Shown: positions 13,234 through 23,269 of the stretch, one piece after another
How the letters are laid out: every line of letters starts with the position of its first letter
How positions within the stretch are numbered: the first letter of the stretch is position 1
NCBI RefSeq assembly: GCF_026151205.1
Contig: NC_087078.1
Coordinates: 16,507,118-16,571,117, forward strand
DNA from: Bolinopsis microptera
Taxonomy: Eukaryota; Ctenophora; Tentaculata; Lobata; Bolinopsidae
Length of the DNA: 64,000 bases
Reading direction: 5' to 3'
Position numbers and translations under genes: made by a program
Notes under the pieces: generated by a model
What the model was told of the DNA's origin: nothing
What the model saw: the letters and a program-made list of their open reading frames with translations, nothing else
Database searches by the model: none

Positions 13234-13300
13234 CCGAGTAGCTTGGCGGCCAGGCGATCGGCTAGCTCGGCGCGAGGTCGGGAGTTCAAACCTGCGTAAA
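13234..13300 (+). repeat. tRNA-like sequence (SINE head), right arm
   Basis: Mirror of the left-arm copy: GAGTAGCTTGGCGGCC (A-box-like) and GGGAGTTCAAACCTG (B-box-like), about 45 bases apart. Confidence 0.55.
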
Positions 13301-14117
13301 CACCGTGTAAACTTTTACCCAGCACAATTTTTTTTTTCATGATAAATAGGAAATAAACCTTTGAACCTAGCGAGCCAGTAGCTTGAGCAAATAATTCAGA
13401 TAGTAGCAAAAACTTAAGTAGTCCCAGTGCTCAGGTTTGAGGACATTGAAGAATAATCTGAAAATATCGCCGAAATCCACGACTATTTGCCGAAATCCAC
13501 GACAATCCGCAAAAGCACTTGCAAGTTACAAAAAAGCTAGGCTTTGACTAGATAACCGACTCTAGTACTCAAAACTGAAATGGGCCTGGCTAGGTAACTC
13601 GAGCAGCGGTAATTTGACGATGAATTTTAGCAAGCTAGTCAATAAATAGATTTTTCGGAGATTGTAGCAGTTTGCGGCAGTTTCTTTGCACTTTGCTCTG
13701 TGAGAATCAACAAAATTACCGTAGATGGTCTCCGGATAAGGTTATGGAACTGCAAACCGGAGAAATATCCGAAGAAATATTAGTTGACGATCTCCGTCCA
13801 ATAATTTGGCATAATATCCGCTATGGAACTGGGGGTAAGAAGGGGTAAGGGGGGGGGGGGGGGGGGGAGATGATGTCCGCTATAAAGCTATAACATCGGG
13901 CCCCCATTATACAGTCCTATCTGTAAAGATATGATCTGGGATACTCACTTCATTAGCAGGCACATAGAGGTTTCAGACAAATTCTATTGACTTATTGACA
14001 TTCCTACTATACCTAGTAATATTGTATTTATTATATTCTTTGCAAGAAATTAAAAGATGTAATATCCATGTATATTCTTGTGGCTATTGTATAAATTGTA
14101 TCTAAAAAATTTTCGCT

Positions 14118-14450
14118 GTCTCAGGTTTTCTTAAATTTTGTCTCAGGATTTTTCGCTGTCTCAGGTTTTCTTAAATTTTGTCTCAGGATTTTTCGCTGTC
14201 TCGGGATTTCTTAAATTTTGTCTCAGGTTTTTTCGCGCGTCTCAGGATTCTTAAATTTTGTCTTAGGTTTTTTCGCTGTCTCGGGATTTCTTAAATTTTG
14301 TCTCAGGTTTTTTCGCTGTCTCGGGATTTCTTAAATTTTGTCTCAGGTTTTTTCGCTGTCTCGGGATTTCTTAAATTTTGTCTTAGGATTATTCTGCTGT
14401 CTTAGGATTATTCTGCTGTCTTAACTTTTGCACCTGTGTCTCAGGAATTT
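14118..14450. repeat. 40-bp subterminal tandem repeats, right arm
   Basis: Inverse array of the left-arm repeats, with units such as TTTTCGCTGTCTCAGG and TTCTTAAATTTTGTCTCAGG. Confidence 0.85.
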
Positions 14451-14484
14451 TTGCAAATCTAATCCTAAGATCCGAGGCTGGGGG

Positions 14485-15365
14485 AGGCCTCATCAAACTT
14501 TGAAGCTGGTAAAATATGCAAATCAAAGTTCAATTACATTGGTCTATCAATTGAGCAGACAGAAGACGGTATCCTAGTGAACCAACATGAATATATCCGA
14601 GATCTAGCAGATGTCATCAATGATAAAGAACATGAGATATATCATCTGTCGACTGACAGGAAGCTTAGAACAATATGTGGTCAGTTGAACTGGGTAGCTG
14701 CTCAATCACGCCCAGATTTGTCATTCATGACGTATGATTTAAATGTAACAAAGAGTGTAGATCCAGTAGAAGCTGTTAAGAAGGCCAATAAAGCATTCAG
14801 ACGGATGAAAGAGCTCAACGGTTGTTACAACACAAAGTTCTCAAAGTTAGGAGACATTTCTACACTAAAGATTGTGATCTACTCTGATGCATCATCTATG
14901 AACCTCGGTGACAAGGTGTCCACAGGAAAAGGTCATCTAATAGTCCTAATGAATGAGGAAGGAAAGATATCACCGTTATCATGGGGAAGTCATAAATGTA
15001 AACGAGTTGTAAGCAGCACTTTGAGCGCAGAGACTTTGGCATTCAAAGATACATTAGATCATGGAGTGTATGTCTCTCATCTGATAAGTGAGATCTACTT
15101 CGATCAATTTGATAAGTCAATGGTTCCAGTAATAGGCTTTACAGACAATCAATCATTAGATAAAGCTTTGCGATCAAGTAAACATGTTGAAGAAAAGAGG
15201 TTGAACGTTGATCTGGCTACCATTAGACAAATGCAGCAGAAAGATGAGATTGAAGTAAAATGGGAAGAGGGAGCTAAACAGCTTGCGGATCCCTTTACTA
15301 AAATAACCAGTAACAGTGATAAACTTTTAGTGATGTTAAATAGAGGAGAAATTGTTTCAATTTAA
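14485..15365 (+). pseudogene. copia gag-pol polyprotein, 3' part (end of RT, RNase H)
   Basis: The frame resumes exactly at the AGGCCT duplication, where GCC TCA continues the KAS codons cut at 9448, and runs to TAA at 15363-15365. The reverse transcriptase end is followed by copia-type RNase H with the acidic motifs YSDASS (about 14880), SAETLA (about 15027) and TDNQSL (about 15140). It ends with LADPFTK (about 15285), the usual copia signature near the C-terminus. No stop or frameshift is seen. It is separated from its 5' half by 5 kb of inserted DNA and is not expected to be expressed as a polyprotein. Confidence 0.88.
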
Positions 15366-15507
15366 TTGGTATTTAATGGTTTTTAATTAGTGGTAGGTTT
15401 TGACGCCAATGAAACAGTGTGCATTTGTTTTTTTAAATTGTTTATAATTTGTTTATAATTACGAGTGACGATGACTTAAATGTATAATTAACCTTTAACC
15501 AACAACA

Positions 15508-15508
15508 A

Positions 15509-15561
<53 letters not shown>

Positions 15562-15662
15562 AACAACAATCCGAAGTCCCGGTGACACTTTGTCAAGAAC
15601 AGCTTATTAAAAGAAAAAGACAATCCGAAGTCCCGGTGACACTTTGTCAAGAATCAGCCCAT

Positions 15663-15717
<55 letters not shown>
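15508..15717 (+). repeat. Duplicated 3' untranslated segment with two poly-A tracts
   Basis: Two A tracts of about 50 bases each (about 15510-15560 and 15663-15717) surround a twice-repeated sequence, AATCCGAAGTCCCGGTGACA (about 15569 and 15622). This is between the copia stop codon and the 3' LTR. Internal poly-A is unusual for an LTR element and may reflect a captured retroposed end or slippage. Confidence 0.85.
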
Positions 15718-15720
<3 letters not shown>

Positions 15721-16083
15721 AACAATATTTACAGGGTTTCACAAGGAATTGGTACCTGTGCATCTCTGCTTTGTTTTTGGATCTTGTGATCTCTCTGTGG
15801 TAGTGTGGCTCTCCTCTTGGCTAGTACCTACTCTCACCTTGCTCTCAACGTGACAGACTACCTACTTTCTCCTGCTATCTATGGCCGTTGTGAGAACGGG
15901 ATACAGACTATGATTAGTACAGTGTAAGAAATTGAAAGGACTGAAAGAGTTGAAATGAACAGTATTATTATGATTTTTGAAAAAGGAAGGAAGAAAGCAT
16001 TGAGAATGTGATGATAGTTTTTGGAAAAGTGATGATGATAGTTTTTGGAAAAGTTTTAATCTGTTTTAGAAATTGGGGTAAGA

Positions 16084-16273
16084 TGTTAGTATTCTCACTG
16101 AGCTGCGAGGGCCACATCGCTGCAGTGTTTCTATTTCTATTATGGATTGTATTTGTATTTATATTCATTTATTTATTTATTAAGATGACTAACCATCTAT
16201 CTCCATAGGAGTGGTGGGGCTGTTTTTACACTACAATTACTGCCTATCATTGCACCGTCTAACCAATAAAACA
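16084..16273 (+). repeat. 3' LTR of the copia element
   Basis: The same 190 bp as the 5' LTR, with no differences noticed by eye. It is preceded by a weak purine tract, TTGGGGTAAGA, and followed by the target duplication AGAAT (16274-16278). Confidence 0.92.
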
Positions 16274-16607
16274 AGAATGACCCCATATTATTTTTTTCAG
16301 TCGCATAGATTTTCCCATCGTATGATAATGTGTGTCATTCCCTCGATTTTAATCAAGTGGTGACTGGCTATTTCTTCTGTTATTACAGCTGTGAGCTGCC
16401 TCGAGATCTTATCTGGGGCATGGGCACAAATACTAGAACATTAGAACTGTAATTCTAGAACTTCAGATTAAGGTTACTTGGCAGAATAGCATTAGCAGGG
16501 TTCGAGATTTGACTGAGGGCATTCAGGTAACATACCAGGTTCACATCACCAGTTGAAGTGAATCTTAATTTCGGCATGCAATGCCTTTATGCCTTACAAG
16601 TTATAAG

Positions 16608-16685
16608 GCCAGGTAGCGTAGTTGGTTAATCATCGGATTTGTAATCGTGAGATTGCGAGTTCGAAACCCACTGCCTGCCTAGTCG
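16608..16685 (+). repeat. tRNA-like segment, foldback copy 2
   Basis: Copy of the 1513-1590 segment with the same A-box TAGCGTAGTTGG and B-box-like GAGTTCGAAACCC. Confidence 0.6.
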
Positions 16686-19142
16686 TGGGGTGAGTGTCGT
16701 CGACATTCAGCTAAAGATCCTGAGTGGTCTATGCAGCCCCCCGGTCTACTCAGCCGAATATTCGAGAAATCGTGTGTGAGGGTTGAATGAGAAGCTGTCC
16801 ATTGCAGCGAAGTCTCGGGCGAAGAAAGTATGGTACACACTACCTTAACCGTCACTGGCCTAATTAAATCCTTCGGCTTCCTGTAATTGGCTAGTTACAC
16901 TTGTGTAACAATGTGGCTGTTGGAATACTCCGAAGTAAAATAAGTGTGAGATAAAAAAAAGCTTATAGTAGGATCACGGGGTTTTTATAATAGAAGGTCT
17001 CGAGATGCTGATTTAGCTATTTAGGTTTCACATGTGAAATTTTTCCAGCTTTGGGTAAAGTGGATTTTAGAGCGGGGAGGGGGTCTAAATGACCAAAATC
17101 TGAACGATCTCTTACTTACGGGACACTACGGGACAAGGGACGGATCTCGGGCCTAATACTTGTTTTTTAATGAAAGGCTGGAGTTTGGACCTAGATGGTC
17201 AACGTGAGGATAGCATGAGGATTTAGGATGCTCTGGCAGCCTTTCGTGGGGTCTTGTAACCCCGAAAGCTGGTATATCTTATCTAAATTAACCTTGGTTA
17301 CATCCCGTGCTGTTTCGAATATATAATTAGATTTATAGGTTCAATATCAAGCAAAAAAGTCTGATCTCATGTACTGATGTTACACTTACATGATCTCCGA
17401 CGCGAAGATCTCCGAAGTCTGATCTTAAAGTTGGATCTCAGAGCCAAAAAGAGGAACGTAAGCCTTGGTTCCTCTCTTTGAGAGTCAAACAGGAAATTCG
17501 GTGTTATCAACTCAAACTCGGATTCGTAGCACAATTAAAAAACCAAAGAATAAAAATCTTAATGAATTTCCCGACATCCTAAAATTAATATCAGGTCGTA
17601 TTCAATTCAGTGGCCCAAACTCCAGTAGGTTACAAGACTTAAGTTCAAGTCGAGGAACACTTTGATTAAGCATGATCCTTGTCTAGTTGGAGTTTTCGCA
17701 TATCATGCAGTAGTTATCAACTAATCACTCCTAAACTGCAACTGAGCGTTTTAGAGTCGAATCTCGAACCCTGCCATTCGGCAAAGTAATCTTAATCTGA
17801 AGTTCTAGAATTACAGTTCTAATGTTCTAGTACTAATGTATTAGTGCCCTAGATAAGATCTCGTGGCAGCTGTAATAAAAAAGAGCTAGCCAGTAACCAC
17901 TTGATTAAAAAACGAGGGAATGACACACATTATCATACGATGGGAAAATCTATGCGAACCAAACCACTGCGGTATTACTATTATGGTAAATGAGCTAAAT
18001 TAAACTGCAGCCAACAGATCTCAATCCAGGGATTACAGACCAATATTGGTCGTGGCAGTGAAGTCAATTATGATTATAAAGTGGGGTACTGGTCAGTGGT
18101 CAAGCGACAATCTGGCCCGGATCCAGTGCCGATTTATTTTAGGTCCGGTATTCTTGGTACATATATTATGGTTTCATGGCATGAATAAATAAAAAGTTTG
18201 AAGTTGAATTTTGGTCTGGCACGTCACACATTTTATTTAAATTGGTACCAAGGAAAAATTGTTGGAGTTTTCACAAATCATGCAGTACTAGTAGTTAAAC
18301 TTATTTATTAATGACTCCTAAAGTGAGCGTTTTTGAGTATATGATGTGCATGAGTCGGCAATTGCGAACAATTTGCTGTTAGCAACTGACCCATTGACCT
18401 TTACTAAAGAAACCGTAATTTTGAAAAATTGCCATTTCGTAAGACCCAAATATGCTGCTGGCCTGGCCCATTAAGAGAGATGCCCAATAAAGTAGATCAT
18501 TCTCCAATTTTTGTAGGTGTTTCTGGACACAAAGTGAGTCATCTTACATCTTGTGACAAATGCTGTGTTGCTCATGAGTCTTTAAGACCTTTCTAGTTAA
18601 CAGTCCAATAGCCCATTTGTGAATATTGTCATTGTTCGCTCGGCAAAAATCCGTTTTTCAGCCACATTTCCGAAAATAAGCCTTTTAGGGTATATGTTGC
18701 TTCATAAGTTGTATATAAATGTGGCCATTATGTACATTTTAGTGTATCAGAATAGTCTCTACGACCTTCCTAGGCGGAAAAGCCAAAAATCATGGAAATT
18801 ATGAACTGCGTCAAGCCAAAAACCGTTTTTCGGCCATATTTCCGAAACGAAGCATTTTAAGGTATATGTTGCTTCATAAGTTGTATATAAATGTGGCTAT
18901 TAGGCACATTTTGGTGTATCGAAATAGTCTTTAAGACCTTCCTGGGCTGAAATAGAAAAATTCGAGTGACCGCGAAACCCTGAAAAAGGGTGTGGCCGAA
19001 AACGCCCTCATTGCATTTATTTCAAAAATGCAATGAAGTCCAAATGTTTTAAGAATCATCTAGAGAGGTGATAACCGTTGAGAAATCGCTTTTAACACGA
19101 AAAGCTAACGAGATAGCCTTTTAGAACGGTTGGGATCCGACT

Positions 19143-21910
19143 ACAGCCAACAATACAATTTGCTTAAATAGTAAAGAATACGAAAGTTAACATCAAACTA
19201 GGCGGTTTGCTTGCTCATAAGTAGTCATTTCTTCTGCATTAGAATTAGCGCTCGATTCATCAGGCTATCTATCTATGCATAACAATAAAAATGTATACAA
19301 GCTATATTAAAATGACTCTAGATGCATCAATTACCAAATAATTAATTGTTTCAAAATTTATATACTGTGGTCTTGATTCACGATGTCAATCCTTCGCAGC
19401 TCGGTGAGGCACAGTGGTGCATCTCGCCGATCTACCGAAGGATTGATGCATAACAACAAGACACGCGCTAAAGACGCGCATTTTCTGAGTGATGTTAACG
19501 ATAGCTTTAAATTCACTGATGTCATTATTATTCAGCGTGACCGGTAATAGTTTAAAAATCAGAAGGAGAAAACACATGTTTAAATTACTAAAAAAGGAGT
19601 ATCACTTTACAGGATTGAATTTAAATATAGTCATAATAGATAAGAGAGGAATTTGTTTCCCTTTGAATCAATCAAACTAGATGAATTGTTGTAAATACTT
19701 AGATCAAACTATCAATCTACAGGCTATCGTCAAACATGTTGCAAGGCGTCATCTTCAGTGACATAATAGATAAGAGTTTATTAACTATCATGCCAACTTT
19801 AGAGACGGTAACCACATTAAAATAAAGTTTTCCCAATCAAAATAAAGGGTTTATACAAAATAAAAGGTTTATGCACTAGACTGCGAGACAATTAACCTTA
19901 TGCAATGCAGGTTAGTATAACTATAATATCGGACTGAGTTGAAATTTCTGAGAGCATGATACCCCAAAATAAATATATGCCTGTGTCTGGCAATAGCGTT
20001 CAGATGGCTTCCGAACTTGTGCGGATAAGATAATATAAAAAATACAAATAAACTATAATAACAATCTGAAAATTAATGTATCAGTACAGATCTTATACTC
20101 GAAATCAGGCACTTTCAAAACATTTCTCTTAAATTATCTTTCTTAACACCGTTCAATTGTAACTTTAAATTAAAATATTATGATGATCCGGACGATGATA
20201 AATATTAAATTACAACTGATTATATTTATGGATTTCGGCCTGTCGATGCTGGAAGCTGATCAGCTAATCGTTAATCGTTACCATGTGACAAGAATAGTAT
20301 GATGAACCTCCCAATCAGTATAGACTATGTATCAAAAGAAAATATTGATCTAATTCAACTCGTCGGGAGCCCTTTTGAAACATCTCGAAGTTAGAGTGCA
20401 GAGTGCATGATTACTGATTATCAGCACGATTGGGTGAAACAAAGACGAAACCGTGTGTTGATTAGAATTAAAAGAGGAAGATATTTAGTGATAAATTGTG
20501 CACTCTTACATTTAAGTTTTAATTGTTAGACTTGTTCGATGTAAGGCCTTTAATTTAACCTAATACTAATGCAGTTACTTAATACTTGGTAAGTCTAGGG
20601 AAAACAGGTGCTAGTTGTCGGAAATGAAATGGAGTCTGTTCCTGATCGAAGTTACATGATGCTGATAGATTTGATGCAGCTCAGCACTCAGCAGCCACTG
20701 TCTTCAAATAGAGTGTTCCAGTTCTGCAATCTGCAGTCTCAAATGTTTTCGCCCAGCTTTTCTTTTCATCGTGGTTATAGAAGACAGACCTGAAGAAATA
20801 CTAGTATAATGATAATATAGGTAACATGTCCAGAATGAGTAAAATTGTATTATCGGCAAATTTACTTATGTGAAAACTCCCAACAGGGTGGCGCTGGCCC
20901 AGAAGTAACTGCACACAAGCAACCCTTTAATGATCACGCACGTAATTTGTGTGAAAATATGTAACTCATTTAACGAAGTCAGTGAAAAGAACCTACCTTT
21001 ATTTACCTATGTCGATTTTTTGCTTGTGATGAAGTAGTCCTCGCAAATGTGAGATATGTATGTAGTTTGTTTTTAAAAGTAGGATTGTAGTCATAGTCGA
21101 TGTATAGCGACGGTCGCGGTAGTTTACCAGCAGCTCCCTGTACAAATAGAAATGTGGTTTTTATATAATATTACTAGTTAAATTAATGAGTACAATGCAG
21201 GAATAAAAAAATGTGTCTTAAATGTTTTATATTAAATGTGTTATAATTATATTAACCACCTTATATTCGTATAATATGTACTCACAAACAATGATAGTCC
21301 CAACTGTTTTTAATTGCTTATAATTTAAACCTTCTTATTAAATAATTTAGATGACCGTGTCTGATCTAAAATTGCACGAGAAATAGAGAAAATTAGGTCT
21401 CAGACAGAACTCGACCGGGATATAACCGGCGCAGCCGGAATACCGGCTGGTATTTGGCGATTTTGTACCGGTACCGGCCGGGATTTTGGTTTTAGCCGGG
21501 ATTTTTCCAAAATAAATTCAGTTTTTCTCAACGTTAATTTGAGTCCAAAATTAACAAATCTGTGAACATTTTCCTGAAACATTTTGACGAAGTCATTGAA
21601 CAATGGAGACTGGAGTCAATCTATATTTAACATAATCATGGGTGTACGAATTATGGACTTCTTTCTGACTTATGACTTAATTATTGTGACTAAGTGTCAC
21701 GGCTCACGGTCTTGTGTGAGGGACAAGTAAAACAGAGTTCTCCGGGTAAAGAAAGCATTAATAAATGCTATTCAGTATTCATCCTATTCAATTATTCAGG
21801 TAAGGTGATGTAAACTGTAAAGTGATAAGCTCCAACGTCAAACACCATGTTCAATTAAATAAGTTTAAGTAACCAATACCAGATCACAGGATTGTTATAG
21901 TTACGGAGAC
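19143..21910. other. AT-rich intergenic stretch, nothing recognised
   Basis: About 2.8 kb with only short chance frames. A small CCGG-rich patch near 21410-21515 (CCGGGAT, CCGGTACCGG) recalls the hAT-like MITE at 42849 but has no clear ends. Confidence 0.5.
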
Positions 21911-21912
21911 TG

Positions 21913-22520
21913 TTGGAAACGATGCAAACCAGGATCGGACTCCTATCAGAAATAGTCGACCACCGGTCCAGCCTCCCTCAAACTCAAATGCCCTACCACT
22001 ACCCCAGGCCAGACCACATCCACCTCTTCAGCCAGGAACAGCGCTCCCACTATACCACTACCAGCAGTTCCTACCGCCTCAGAGGATACACTGCACGTGC
22101 CCGTTATTCCTCATGCCTCGTCTTAAAAATGTCCAGTCCATGAATCCTAGTGCATCAAGTGCGAGTATATGGGAAGTGCCAAAAATCTCAGGTCTTATTC
22201 AGGAGAAATCCAAAAACCACTCGTTACCGTTTATTGCACTTACGGAAACGTGGCTCAAGTCCTACATGTCAGACAAATACAAAATGTGCATCACCTCTTT
22301 CTCCTGCTGAGCAGAACCTCCCCCTTAAAAGTAAACAAATCTGCATCGCCTCCCAACGACAATCCAGATATATTAAGCAGCAGAGACAATCATTTAAGGA
22401 GACTTCGATATCTATCAGGATCATGATTATACTGCCTGAGAACTCAGCACTTCAGGATGAAACATATAATATTTGGTTTTCTCGATTTCATTCATATTTA
22501 GACAGAAGTCCGTGTAGATA
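21913..22520 (+). pseudogene. Decayed non-LTR retrotransposon (endonuclease start)
   Basis: The frame at 22113 contains IALTETWLKSYMSDK, the E-T-W motif near the start of the AP-endonuclease domain of CR1/L2-type LINE ORF2 proteins, preceded by a region (SIWEVPKISGLIQEK) typical of the ORF2 start. It stops at 22310, and downstream similarity is scattered over other frames, so it is frameshifted. The upstream frame at 21913 is rich in Pro, Ser and Thr and may be the end of ORF1. No RT follows. Confidence 0.6.
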
Positions 22521-22942
22521 ATTGGTTATAGAATAATTGGATATAATTTTATGCGAAGTTGTGTCTGCGAAAATATACGTGTGAACTGGTCATCCCGCAA
22601 ATGCTGAAAAAGTAGATGTTACCTATCATAAAATAACCGCTCGCACCGTACCGTGTACACGACAGAGTTGTGACTGCGTTTACAAATTCTTTATCATATT
22701 GATGTGTTGCCATGGCAACCGAAACTCCATCGGAAGATCGGCCTGTAAGGCATAATCATGATAATACACAGTATCAAAACATTGCCATTGATATCATAGC
22801 AACATTCCAGAGATTAGATTATGTGTGTGTAAGAAAATGTATGTTATAGTATTATACAGTCTGCTAGAACATTCCGTTTACACATGGTGGCCGATAACAA
22901 CTTGTTTAATTTATCTCCGAATTACACACAAATTTCTGAAAG

Positions 22943-23192
22943 TTTCGTAGACTTAAATCAATTACAGAGGGTGTGGCTATTGGCCAGCCCCTCTATTTCA
23001 CTTTTATGGTTGAAACTATAAGAATACAGATTATATTGTTACAGTGATTTTACAAAAGTCGAAACAGTAAACACCAATTTGTAGGATACTTTAAATCACA
23101 CCAAAATTGGTCCCAGAATGCAATGAAATCTGATGGCGTCTTTTCAGTGAAAAAGAGGCCACACCCTCTGTAATTGATTAAAGTTTACGAGA
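22943..23192. mobile_element. ~250-bp MITE
   Basis: Inverted repeats of about 33 bp (AATCAATTACAGAGGGTGTG near the left end and its inverse near the right end) flank an AT-rich centre. No target duplication is certain. Confidence 0.7.
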
Positions 23193-23226
23193 CCTTTAGA
23201 AAATGAGTTATATAACTTGGAACTTA

Positions 23227-23268
23227 AACTAAGATAAATTGAGTATTTATACTCAATTTATCTTAGTT
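23227..23268. repeat. Perfect 19-bp-arm hairpin
   Basis: AACTAAGATAAATTGAGTA, a TTTA loop, then the exact reverse complement. It could extrude or be a minimal transposon scar. Confidence 0.8.
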
Positions 23269-23269
23269 G

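Larger units (their letters stand above)
9449..14484. mobile_element. 5.0-kb palindromic element inserted in copia RT
   Basis: The element starts CCCCCAGCCTCGG and ends CCGAGGCTGGGGG, a perfect terminal inverted repeat. It is flanked by AGGCCT on both sides (9443-9448, 14485-14490), the apparent target duplication. The arms (9449 to about 11610 and about 12415-14484) are near-perfect inverse copies of about 2 kb. They enclose a ~0.8-kb loop holding a degenerate copy of part of the arm and a LINE fragment. No transposase is seen. The arms themselves contain MITEs and tRNA-like sequences. The symmetry suggests replication or recombination of a hairpin-like element, or a Foldback-type transposon; the superfamily is unclear. 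Confidence 0.85.
5506..16273 (+). mobile_element. Ty1/copia LTR retrotransposon, itself interrupted
   Basis: Two 190-bp LTRs (TGTTAG...AAAACA) that look identical by eye flank a single gag-pol frame in copia order: gag, protease, integrase, reverse transcriptase, RNase H. The insertion made a 5-bp target duplication, AGAAT, at 5501-5505 and 16274-16278. The uninterrupted target CTTCAGAATGACCCC survives in foldback copy 1 near 1180. A 5036-bp palindromic element at 9449-14484 splits the reverse transcriptase, so this copy cannot now make a full polyprotein. Without that insertion the element would be about 5.7 kb, a normal copia size. Identical LTRs imply recent integration. Confidence 0.93.
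4325..19141. mobile_element. Long inverted-repeat (foldback) element, copy 2, split by copia
   Basis: 4325-5505 matches 15 to about 1195 of copy 1, and 16274-19141 matches about 1191-4322, with only scattered substitutions and small indels. It shares the single TA at 4323-4324 with copy 1 and ends at GGATCCGAC before TA (19142-19143). The 10.8-kb interruption is the copia retrotransposon at 5506-16273. Without it the copy would be about 4.05 kb, because it lacks the 265-bp insert of copy 1. Confidence 0.75.

Noticed and set aside
22713-22745. ATG in good context (MATETPSEDRP) followed by GTAAGG
   Set aside because: No in-phase following exon or family match; probably chance.
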